Assembly (NCBI RefSeq): GCF_000227135.1
Contig: NC_018244.1
Coordinates: 384,734 to 448,733 of the forward strand
DNA from: Leishmania donovani
Lineage: Eukaryota; Euglenozoa; Kinetoplastea; Trypanosomatida; Trypanosomatidae
DNA: 64,000 nt
Reading direction: 5' to 3'
Part shown: positions 39,506 to 48,700 of the stretch, piece by piece
How the letters are laid out: each line of letters begins with the position of its first letter
Position numbering within the stretch: the first letter of the stretch is position 1
The notes under the pieces: model-generated
What the model was told of the DNA's origin: nothing
What the model saw: the letters and a program-made list of their open reading frames with translations, nothing else
The model's database searches: none
Position numbers and translations under genes: made by a program

Positions 39506-41059
39506 CCCGTTGGTGGTGGTGGTAGCAGTCGTGATGAGCCTGCAGAGAGGCATCTGAAAACTCGTGTGCGTAATATGGGGAGGAGCTCAAGCTGACTGGA
39601 GCGAGATGCTCTTCACGGTAAGTGGCGGTGACGAGTTGGTGGCGCCGAGAATGCGATGAGCGATGACAATGGTGGCTGTGGTACGGGCGGTGAGTGAGGG
39701 CGGCGGTAGCGGTGGCAGTAGTGGTGGCATCGGCTGGGTGTAGGGGGGAGATGAGTGGCCGAGTGAGGAGTGCTGCACCCCCCACCCCCACCCCTCCTGC
39801 TCCCTTGCTCCCGTCGGATACCCTTTGCATCATCGCTTACGCTTCCCACGCACCAATACCCTCTTCTTTTTCGGGCCACTAAAGAGGTGCAGCGAAGAAC
39901 TGATAAAGACGACGAACTTCGATAGTCTTTGGCAGCAGCGGCGAGGGCAAAACCAACAACCATGAGGGCGAATATGCAGAGTTGCGCAGGCGGACGCATG
40001 CCTTGGTTTCCTTCTTTCTCCATGTATGTGTCGAGAGGCACGACGGGGTGGTTGGTGCATCGTTCGCGAGCGCTCAAAGGGACGCGCACTCAGAGGCCAT
40101 GTGCGTGGCTTGCTCTGCTGTTCTGGCGCCCTCCCCCTCCTCCCTTTCCGCTTGGCGCTTAGTGAGTATGCGCGTAGGCGAGGATGTAGCGGACTGATGT
40201 GGGCGGAGAGGCCCGCGAATGCAAGCAGAGCACAAAAAGGAGGGAGGCAAAGAGAGCGGGGCGCGTTCCCCCGCCACTCTCAGCATCACATCTCATGCGC
40301 GCTATAGGTGATATACCGCCAGCCCCATTCTCAACCCCATTCTGCATCTTCCCTTTGCCTTCATCTCTTCCTCCTTCTTTCCAACGCTTTCTCGTCTCGT
40401 GCTACCACCAGCTCATTCTTTGCACATACCCCCCTTTCCTTCCCTCCCCCTCCGTGGTTTGTGTGTGTGTGTGTGTGTGCTTGCGTGCGGCTGAGTGGCA
40501 TAGTTGTGTGTGAGCGTCTGCGGCGGTCTTTCAGCAACAGCACGTCATCGTCGTCTGTCTGTCTTCTCCGCAGCCAAACACACGCTTGGGAATCCCGCCG
40601 TTTTACCACACCCGCCCCCTCCCTCCCTCCTCCGCTGTACCTCCCCCATCCTTCGTGTTTTCCCACACATCAAGGATTTTACGAGACGTACGTACACACG
40701 CGCAAAACAAACAAGCACAAAAAAACATCGGCCCCGTCTTCCCTGTGTGTGTGTGTGCACGTCCTCTACGACGATCACCACCACCACCACCCCTCTCCAC
40801 TCGCCTTCATTCAGTCTCTCTCTCCTGCCCGCACCCCCTACCACCTCCTCATCTCCCTCATACCTCATTCCGACGTGCACGCCGTCACTTGTGGATTTGG
40901 GCTTCGCCCCCCCCCCCCGTCTGTCTGTCTCTCCTCCTCCTTTTACGCGCCCCGGGCCTTTTGTAGCGTATCCGCCTTGTCTGCTCGAGGCCCTGCCGAG
41001 ATACGCACGCGCATCGTTTTGCACACTGCGCCTTTGGATTGCTTTCCCCACACCTCGTT

Positions 41060-41079
41060 TATATATATATATATATATA
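41060..41079 (+). repeat. (TA)n microsatellite
   Basis: Alternating A and T in the formin upstream region. A second, shorter TA-rich stretch follows at about 41098-41110. Confidence 0.85.
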
Positions 41080-41799
41080 GTTATATACAGCTATTATAGT
41101 ATATATATATCGTCTCTCTCTATATCCCCCCCTCATCTGCCCCTTTTCTCGTTTGTCGTGTCGTGTCTCTGAGTGCGTGTGTGTGCTCATCCTTTTTTTT
41201 TCGTGTCTTCGTTGCGCTTGTGGTGGGCTCGCTCATCTCTGTGTTTGCCGTCTCTCGCCTCTCCTTCCGGTGTGGGCTGGACCTTCCTTTCACCTTGTCG
41301 TCGTCGCCTTCGCCACTCATCTCATAGTAGCGCGCTCTCTGAGTGCCTATCGGTGTAGACCTGTGCTGGTGTGCAGTGCGTGCAGCGACGCTGCCCCCCT
41401 CCCCTCCCTCTCTCTGCCGCCTCTGCGGACAGCGGGGTGTGCTTTTGCCGATTCAATTCCGAGACAGACGGTAGAAAGTACACGTAAAAGGGGGAAGGCG
41501 AAAGGGGAGAGCACGCGCACGTGCCAAACAGACGAGGCGGCAGCAGCGACAAGCCCAAACACCGCAGAAGGGGAGGGGGAAAGTGCCCGCCCGTCCGCCA
41601 GAGCGCGCGTGAAAAAAAGAGGGGAGGAAGAGGAGGAGGAGGGAGGGGGCGGAGTTGCGCGACGCGCCGTACGAGGTTACGAGCAAGATTTTCTCGCTCT
41701 TTGCCCTTTCAGCTTTTGTGTTGTTTCCTTGGCTGCGGTAGATATCTGCGCTGACTCTGTGTATCCACTTCTCCCTCTATATAGCTGCAGCTATAGATA

Positions 41800-41825
41800 T
41801 CTATATATATATATATATAATATAT
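41800..41825 (+). repeat. (TA)n microsatellite
   Basis: Alternating A and T interrupted by one AA, in CT-rich leader DNA of the formin gene. Confidence 0.85.
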
Positions 41826-42194
41826 CTTGATTTGTATATCTGTCTCTTTCGCATTGCCATCCTCCGTCTGCGTCGCTCTCTCTCACTTTTCTGTGCATAC
41901 CTTTTCCATTCTCGCCCTTCCTTTTTCCTTCTTAGGCCTTTGTTCTTTGCGTTTGTTTGCTCTCCCCCGTTTCGCCTGTGGCCCTTTTCCGTGGTTTGTG
42001 CCGTGCCGCACTTTATATAGCTGCGCTTCGCTTTCCTCTGGGTGCCTTCGCCGCCACCCCCCTACTCTCTCCCCCCATCTCTTTTATTTTTTTTCCCCTC
42101 TGTCTGCACCTCTCGCGTCTTTATCTCTTCGTATAATCTTATTTTCTTCTTATGTGTCGTACGTTGGACAGATTTTTCTGCTTCCTCTTCTCTC

Positions 42195-42226
42195 TTCCAC
42201 CTTTTTCCCTACCTCATCACCCCCAG
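42195..42226 (+). promoter_or_regulatory. Candidate spliced-leader acceptor for the formin gene
   Basis: A dense T/C tract ends in CACCCCCAG, with AG at 42225-42226. It would give a 284-base 5' UTR with one short out-of-frame upstream ORF. Confidence 0.5.
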
Positions 42227-42509
42227 CATTGTATCCTCTCATCTTTATTCTTCAAACCGCTACGTGTGTGTGTGCGTGTGTGTGACTGTCCAAAAAATTT
42301 TGGTCACTCTCACAGATAGTCAGGGCCCCAAGCAGCTCAAAGCAAGCTACGACGTGGTGCACGCTTCACGGCGCCTGTTGCAAACACAGAAAAAAAGAAC
42401 AACTCCAAAAGGGAAGCAAATCACCACGCTGGAGCCCGTATGCGGCTGGCGAGGCAACGCAACTGAAACAAGCGAAAGCCACCTTGGAGTAGCTCAGGCG
42501 CGCACAACC

Positions 42510-45500
42510 ATGTCCTTCCGCCGCCCGCCCCCAGTGAGGCGGTCGTGCACGTATGTCGAGTTCGCGCAGGCCGGAGAGGATGTTACTCCGGAGCGCAACT
42601 TCACCGTTCCTGATGTGATGAATAGTGACAGCGTGACAGTCGACACTGGGGGACCCACTGCTTCGCCAAACGCCCCCGCTCGCGTGCGCTCGCCGGAGCA
42701 TCCCCGGCGGCGCAGCACCGTACGCATTGACGGCGCGACTCTGCCGCAGCCGGGAGCTTCCCCCTCCACGTCGTTGCAGCAACTCTGCCGCCCCTCCGTG
42801 AGTGAGTGTCGCCGGCGCGGCTCGCTGTCGGCGAGTGGCACACATGCATCTCTTCGCCGCTTCTCCCGGCCGAACACGGTGGAGGTGTCGAAGGACTATC
42901 TGCAGTCTGTAGCGGAGGCGCACGGCGTCACTGTAGAGCACGTGCGCGACGTTATGATTGCCGCTCAGGGCGACACCGACCTCATGCTGGCAATTCTCCA
43001 GAGCGAAATGGATGTGCAGCTTGCCTCGCCGGCGAACATCGACGTGCTGCACTTCGGAACGCAAGAGACAGTACGCCGACTGCTTCTCTTCCTCGAGCTG
43101 CCGCGGGAGTGGGAGGGCGAGGTGGTGCGGACGCTGAACGTCACCAACGGCGACGCACAGGAGGCGGCCGCCATCCTCGCACAGAAATCTGGCCAGAGGT
43201 CCATCTCGCTGCCGAACGATGTCACAGCGTCTCGCCAGCAGGTGCTCACAGCCACAGAGGCTGAGGAGCTGCCGCTGCTGCTGCAGCGTCTAGGTCAAAG
43301 CCCCAATGGTGAGACGCGCCAGTTGCAGGCCGAGTTCCCGGACCGCACTACGGATGAAATCCGCACGGCGTTGCAGCTGACAGACGGCAACATGGAGAAC
43401 GCACGCGTCTTCTTGCGAGAGGATCACACAGCGTCAAAGAACAGCAACAGGGACGCCATAAGCAACATCTTTGCTCGCGCCGCTGCGACACGTGGGTCAC
43501 GGCCGCGGCCGGACCACCGCAAGGAGATTGAAGCTGTATACCACAAGCTCAACGGCGCCGTCGGCATCAGCAACAGCGCGGCCGAGGTCATCGACGTCGC
43601 CACCGGCGAGGACGTCGTGAAGACGAGTCTGTCGCCGCAGGATTTTCAACTCTACCGCAGCAGCGGCGGCGGCGGTGGCTGCACGGCTGCTGAGGGCGCC
43701 GATAGCGCGAGTCGGCAGCAGCCCGTGTCCCGGAGCGGAAGTTCGACCCCAACCACATCCACCTTGAACGCTTTTGCCTTTACCAAAACTGCGCCATCGT
43801 TGTTGACACCAGACACGGGCGCATCGCGTGGATCGGATAAGGCGCACGACTTGCGTCGCCCGCACCCACGACCGCTCTCCCCGGCGATGTCCATGACGAC
43901 GCCGCCCTTCTCCGACCGCGGTACGAGTGGGACACGTCATCCATCGAACGCGACTCGCTTGAACGTTATGCGGGCCTCCTCGCACGAGTTGCCGTCTGCG
44001 GCAGCCGTCGCCGACATGATTCAACATGCAGCACTGCCCGCAAAGCGGTCGCGTCGACCATCCCTGTCGCGAGAGGCGAAGAATGTGTCGACGCGCCTCG
44101 CAGGCCGCCTTGATCTGCCGTCGCTGCATGTAGTGCGAACCGGCGGCGGCGCTGCCGAAACTGGCAGTTCGGCCGCCGCCCTCAACGACTCTACCAGCAC
44201 TTCCGCCGCCGACAGCAGTGTCAGCGGGCACTCCAGTAGACGCTCGCCGCCATCGCCGCACTCTGCGAGGGTGATCGCTCCTCGCCGTTCGAGCGTTGCA
44301 GCGGTGAACCTGAATGACTATCGCGGCTCAGGCGCCGCTGCGGAGGCGAGGAGGGCAGACCACGCGTGGAACAGCACAGTCGGCAGTGCGGCAGGCAGTA
44401 GCGGCACGTACTTTGCATCCGTAGCGCCTGGGTCGGCTCTCATCGCGTCGCAGCAGCTTACTGGCCAGCCGTTCCACTCGCCGCATACGGAGAGCCTGCT
44501 TAACAGTGTCCTTAGTCAGCTTGGCAAGAACACAGAGAGCCATCAGGACAAGGAGCAGCAGCGGCGACAACACCAACTGTCCTCGGAGCTTGTAGACACA
44601 ACTTCTCTTCGGCCATTTTGGCCGGCCGGCAGCGCTGATAACAACAGCACATCCGCGCCCGCCAGCGGCGTCTCGCCGCCACCGCCACCACCACCCGCGA
44701 GCTCTGCCACAGCGCCGACTGCGGCGGGCCCTGCTCCTCCTCCCAGCTTGCCTCCACCTCCGCCACCGCCAGGGTACAAAGCAGGTGGCCCCGCTAGCTC
44801 TGCGCCGCTGCCGCCGCCACCCCCACCACCCGGCGGCAGTGGCGTTCCGAGCCTTCCTGCGGGTTTGCCTCCACCACATCCGCCTGGCCTCCCTCCTCCG
44901 ACAGGCGGGCCCAAGCAACCGCCACCGCCGCCACCGCCGCCACCGCCGCCACCGCCACGGATGGGTAACGGGCCACCGCCGCCACCAGGAAAGGGCGCGA
45001 GCGGCGCAGCAGCCCCGGTGCCAAACAGCAGCACAACGCGCAACGTGCCGATCAACGGCGCCGTCGGTGACTCCGATGACGCCATCTTCAAGGCTGCGCG
45101 GCCAATCGAGCTGACAGCCGGGGCGCGTGATAAGCTGCTTGCCCTCTTCCCAAAGGCGGCGCCAAAGCACGCGATAGAGGAGGACGAGGCGACGTCGCGC
45201 GTGCAGCGCATTCTCGATGTGAACCGTGATCGAAACGTCGGCATTGTGCTGAAGTTCATTCGGCTGCCCATTCAGCAGATCGAGGCGAGTGTGCGCACAT
45301 TCGACACCCTGACGCTCGGCGAGGAGCGCATCTCCGGCCTTCTCAAGATCATTCCCACTTCGGACGACTTCGAGGCCATTGCGCGGGCACAGAAGGAGCA
45401 CGGCGGCCCGTGGAAGCGTGCAGAGGAACAGCAGCTGCCGCAAGCCGTCCGCTTCTTCCTCATGACCCAGCGCATCGACCACTACGCCGAGCGCATCCAT

Positions 45501-46820
45501 GCCTGGAGTCTGCGGTACGAGCTGCATGGGCGGCTCGAGTACCTGGAGCAGAAGCTGAGCAAGGCGGATAAGGCGATTGACGCCACCTTCGCCTCCCCGT
45601 CGCTGCCGGACCTGCTGTACTTCCTTCTCGAGGTGAGCAATTTCCTGAACGCTGGCAGCCGCTTCCAGGGTGCCAAGGGGTTCCCCATCACGCAGTTGCC
45701 GCAAATCATGGACTTTAGGACAACAGACGGCAAAGGCACCTTACTGCAGTACGTGGCTGAAATATTGGACACAGTGAACCCGCACCTGCAGGCGATTTCG
45801 AGCGAACTGATGCCGGCCGTCGACGAGGGTCGTGACATTGACGTTGCCAGCATTGAGCAGGAACTCAAGAAGCTGCGGGGCCGCCTGCAGAAGTGCAAGC
45901 ATCTGATTGAGCAGCTGAAGAACGATGTGCGCTGGACGAACGTGCTCGGCAAGTTCATTTACCGCTCGTTACCGGAGCTGGAGCGCGTCGAGAAGCTGGC
46001 GGAGTCGATCAACGGTAAGGCGGAGCGCCTGCAGGAGTTCCTGTGCGAGAAGAAAGAGACTTTTTCGCTGAATGAGGTGCTGCGGGTTTTGTCCAACTTC
46101 TGCAAGAGGTACGAGCAGGAGCGTGAGAAGCAACGACTACGGCAGGAGCGTCAGGACCGCATGGAGGATAACAAGCAGCGGCGGCAGAGCACAGTGTCCA
46201 GCACTGTGGCGAGCCACGGTGACTTGCCGTCGCAGACGCAGCCCGAGTCATCATCACAGCAACGGCGGTTCAGCCAGCAGCCGTTGCAGCAGTCCCCGCA
46301 GAGGCAGTCCCCATCCCTGCAGGCGAGCTCGAACGGCGCGGACTGTGTTAGGGCCACTCCTGACGCTGAGTTCAGCACCAGCCGCCTCCGCGGCGGTGCG
46401 AGCCTACGGGCTTCTGGGATTGCCCCCGCTAGCCGTTCCGATGGCAGCCTCGGCACCGCCGAGCACGGGAGATCGCACCCGCCACACAGCAATGGAATTG
46501 GTGCCGCAAACGGAACTGAGGACCGTACATCACCACCGGTGGACCGAACTAGCAGCGGCAGCACCCCCGCCAACAGCAACACGGGTGGCGGCTATCGCCG
46601 ACGTTTCAGCAACGGCGAAGTGAAGCAACCCGGTGCCAGCACTACCGTCGTTTCAGCTCGTGGACCTCCACCGAGCTCGAGTGCCCGTGCCGGCACGGGC
46701 ACAGTCGGAGGAGAAGTATTGCCGCCTGTAGGCAAGTCTCCGGTTGCCCTATCTGCGCGCGCCTCAAACAGCGGGCGCACCCACGTTGAGAGCGCCCGAC
46801 GAGATGCTCGACAAACATGA
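42510..46820 (+). CDS. Formin (FH1-FH2 actin nucleator) with CUE/UBA-like N-terminus
   Basis: 1436 aa from MSFRRPPPVRRSC. The earlier in-frame ATG at 42042 lies in the pyrimidine tract before the splice acceptor. Residues 125-310 hold three UBA/CUE-like helical units. The clearest, at about 265-306, has AEFPDRTTDEIRTALQ followed by GNMENARVFL, the CUE pattern FPxxxxxEIxxAL...GNxExAxxxL. A long disordered Ser/Ala part follows. The FH1 region (about 721-832) has many poly-Pro runs, one of 13 prolines, for profilin binding. The FH2 domain (about 850-1220) shows RILDVNRDRNVGIVLKFI and the segment EVSNFLNAGSRFQGAKGF (1041-1058). The last is followed by LPQIMDFRTTDGKGTLLQY, a standard FH2 signature. 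A charged coiled segment and a disordered tail close it. No DAD motif is evident. It nucleates and elongates actin filaments. L. major has a formin gene on chromosome 17, consistent with this locus. Confidence 0.93.
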   Translation: MSFRRPPPVRRSCTYVEFAQAGEDVTPERNFTVPDVMNSDSVTVDTGGPTASPNAPARVRSPEHPRRRSTVRIDGATLPQPGASPSTSLQQLCRPSVSECRRRGSLSASGTHASLRRFSRPNTVEVSKDYLQSVAEAHGVTVEHVRDVMIAAQGDTDLMLAILQSEMDVQLASPANIDVLHFGTQETVRRLLLFLELPREWEGEVVRTLNVTNGDAQEAAAILAQKSGQRSISLPNDVTASRQQVLTATEAEELPLLLQRLGQSPNGETRQLQAEFPDRTTDEIRTALQLTDGNMENARVFLREDHTASKNSNRDAISNIFARAAATRGSRPRPDHRKEIEAVYHKLNGAVGISNSAAEVIDVATGEDVVKTSLSPQDFQLYRSSGGGGGCTAAEGADSASRQQPVSRSGSSTPTTSTLNAFAFTKTAPSLLTPDTGASRGSDKAHDLRRPHPRPLSPAMSMTTPPFSDRGTSGTRHPSNATRLNVMRASSHELPSAAAVADMIQHAALPAKRSRRPSLSREAKNVSTRLAGRLDLPSLHVVRTGGGAAETGSSAAALNDSTSTSAADSSVSGHSSRRSPPSPHSARVIAPRRSSVAAVNLNDYRGSGAAAEARRADHAWNSTVGSAAGSSGTYFASVAPGSALIASQQLTGQPFHSPHTESLLNSVLSQLGKNTESHQDKEQQRRQHQLSSELVDTTSLRPFWPAGSADNNSTSAPASGVSPPPPPPPASSATAPTAAGPAPPPSLPPPPPPPGYKAGGPASSAPLPPPPPPPGGSGVPSLPAGLPPPHPPGLPPPTGGPKQPPPPPPPPPPPPPRMGNGPPPPPGKGASGAAAPVPNSSTTRNVPINGAVGDSDDAIFKAARPIELTAGARDKLLALFPKAAPKHAIEEDEATSRVQRILDVNRDRNVGIVLKFIRLPIQQIEASVRTFDTLTLGEERISGLLKIIPTSDDFEAIARAQKEHGGPWKRAEEQQLPQAVRFFLMTQRIDHYAERIHAWSLRYELHGRLEYLEQKLSKADKAIDATFASPSLPDLLYFLLEVSNFLNAGSRFQGAKGFPITQLPQIMDFRTTDGKGTLLQYVAEILDTVNPHLQAISSELMPAVDEGRDIDVASIEQELKKLRGRLQKCKHLIEQLKNDVRWTNVLGKFIYRSLPELERVEKLAESINGKAERLQEFLCEKKETFSLNEVLRVLSNFCKRYEQEREKQRLRQERQDRMEDNKQRRQSTVSSTVASHGDLPSQTQPESSSQQRRFSQQPLQQSPQRQSPSLQASSNGADCVRATPDAEFSTSRLRGGASLRASGIAPASRSDGSLGTAEHGRSHPPHSNGIGAANGTEDRTSPPVDRTSSGSTPANSNTGGGYRRRFSNGEVKQPGASTTVVSARGPPPSSSARAGTGTVGGEVLPPVGKSPVALSARASNSGRTHVESARRDARQT

Positions 46821-47579
46821 GAGAGGCGGAGGGGCGGGGGAATAGGGAGGGCGGTGATTATGGAGCTGTCTTCCTAAGCTCTGCAGCTCTTTTGCCTTCT
46901 GATGCATGTCGCTCTCTTGTGCATCGGGTGACTCTGCTATCTGCATTGATGGCGCATGCGTGTTGCATGCGTGTCTGAGGGAATAGTGGGATAGGTAGAT
47001 GGAGACACACCGGCGCCAAGAGCGGGAGAGCAAGCCTGACGGGAAGGCTGGCGCGAAACGTTGTTCCTCATGCGGCACACCCCCTTCCCTTCTCCGCCTT
47101 CTCTCTTCTGTGCTGTTCTCGTCTCTGTGCGCTATGTGTCTGCGTTGCAGTCGCTGACCCCAGCCTCACGTTTTCCTATTCCACCAACTCTCCTCTTGTC
47201 ACCTCTTCCGCTCTTCTCACGGCGTGTGCGTGCGCGTGTACTCCATTCTCGCCAGCCCCTCCTGCCTCCCGGCCACCACCTCCTCCTCTGCCCTTTTCAT
47301 AGTTCAAGTTTGTTTCGCTCGCATATACCCCTCCCTCCCTTTCCCTGCCTCTCCGCTTCATCGAATTCCCTTGTCTTCTCTTTTTCCGAGCATTCCGGCC
47401 CCTGTCCCTTACTCCTTTCACGAGGGAGGGGGAGGAGGAGGGCAGAAGACCTCATCGTTCACGGGATCTCTGTCCTTTTCCACCGGTGTGCCTTTTCTGT
47501 GGTTCGTAGTATTGCTTTGTCTTGTCAGTTGGTGTTCCGCTTGTGCGCGTGCACTCGCCCTTGTGGAGGCGGTGATGGT

Positions 47580-47770
47580 GGTACACATATATGCATATAT
47601 ATGTATAGGTGCGCATATGTATGCGTATATATGCATGTATACGTGTGTGTGTATAATGCGCAATGCATATAGTGGGCACGTACAATACATATATACACAG
47701 CGGCACATTGACACCGTCATTGATGCACACGTATACAGACACATGTATATGTATACGCATATACGTGTGC
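47580..47770 (+). repeat. Alternating purine-pyrimidine tract (ATATGTATGC type)
   Basis: About 190 bases dominated by degenerate units such as TATATGCATA, GTATACGTGT and ACATATATAC. Almost every step alternates purine and pyrimidine in long sub-blocks, a pattern prone to Z-DNA or cruciform structure. Confidence 0.6.
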
Positions 47771-48559
47771 GCTTTGTTTTCGTTCTTTTTGTATTGCCCC
47801 CACCCCCTCCCTCTCCCTCTCCCCTTTGCTCTCCTCTCTCCCGCTGCCCTCTGCCCTCCTCGTCCTCTTTCGCGCTGCCGCGCGTCGCTCTTGTGTCTCT
47901 CCCTTGCGATGAGGACAGACGACGACAACAGCAGGCCGCAACAGGGGGGGATGAGCAACACATGAACCATGTTTTCTTCGTTTGCGTGACGAGTGGGCGA
48001 CGATGACGTCCATCGAAAAGACACGCACACAAACACGCAACTAAACATGGAAACACGGAAGGAAGCACACCAGAAGATTGGGTATCGCCCTTGACAATAC
48101 CAGCCCTAAGCGTCCAGAAATGGAGGCGACAGAAAGTGCACGTGGATGCGCTTTTTCTTTTTTTTTGCGTGGGAGGTGATGTGAGATGGTGTATGGGCGC
48201 AAGTATGTTCCCATAACAGCCTGCCACGGCATCGGAGCCGACGTGCGTGGCTTGATGAATGCGCAGCGAAGGGGGCAAGAGGCGGAGGACGCGACTAAGT
48301 CTTCTGCTCTTTCGAACCCCCTTTTTTTGGTGAGTTACGTTACTCTGGCCCCAGGCAGATCTGAAAGGGGGAATGCTTGGACTGTGCGAAGGAGAGTAGT
48401 GCGCATGTGTGTGTGGGGTGGTGGAAGGTGTAGCAGGACGAGTGGCGGCAGCGCGAGGCAGACTTATAATGACCGATCCTCTTTTCGATGGAGATTCTAC
48501 CCTTCTGTCGCACTCAACCTGTCCCCCTCCCGGCCTCTGTAGCATAGTGGCTGCGTCTT

Positions 48560-48651
48560 CCTCTAATCATCATTGCTTTTGCTCTGCTCTGCCCTCTCTC
48601 TTTGGACATATTCTCATCTGCTGCCATTCGTGCCGCCTCACACCGGCGAAG
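48560..48651 (+). promoter_or_regulatory. Candidate spliced-leader acceptor region for the PCIF1-like gene
   Basis: A CT-rich tract is followed at 48650-48651 by an AG, 50 bases before the ATG. No ATG lies between the AG and the chosen start. Confidence 0.5.
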
Positions 48652-48700
48652 AACTTGGTAGCCGCCACATACCCACCCCCACGTCCTTTCGCCATTCCAC

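Larger units (their letters stand above)
39506..42509. other. 3.0-kb intergenic region between Brr2 and formin genes
   Basis: No gene is seen. It is CT-rich with GT repeats (40457-40478, 40744-40758) and TA tracts (41060-41079, 41090-41110, 41801-41825). The formin leader carries a very strong T/C tract (42050-42225) with AG at 42225-42226. After it, one short upstream ORF of eight codons (ATG at 42440, stop at 42464-42466) precedes the formin start. Confidence 0.65.
46821..48700. other. 1.9-kb intergenic region between formin and the PCIF1-like gene
   Basis: No gene is seen. It is CT-rich, with a TA/TG/CA alternating stretch at about 47580-47770. The T/C tract at 48563-48605, with AG at 48650-48651, precedes the next start codon without intervening ATG. 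Confidence 0.65.

Noticed and set aside
40308..41172. Overlapping frames in the Brr2-formin gap
   Set aside because: S/P/L/T-rich translation of CT-rich DNA ending in TA repeats, with no domain.
42042..42509. 156-codon N-terminal extension of the formin
   Set aside because: It lies in and before the T/C tract and acceptor AG. The sequence is F/S/L-rich and unlike the protein.
44328..45704. 458-codon frame antisense to the formin
   Set aside because: A shadow of GC-rich codons and poly-Pro coding. The peptide is Arg/Trp-rich with no domain.
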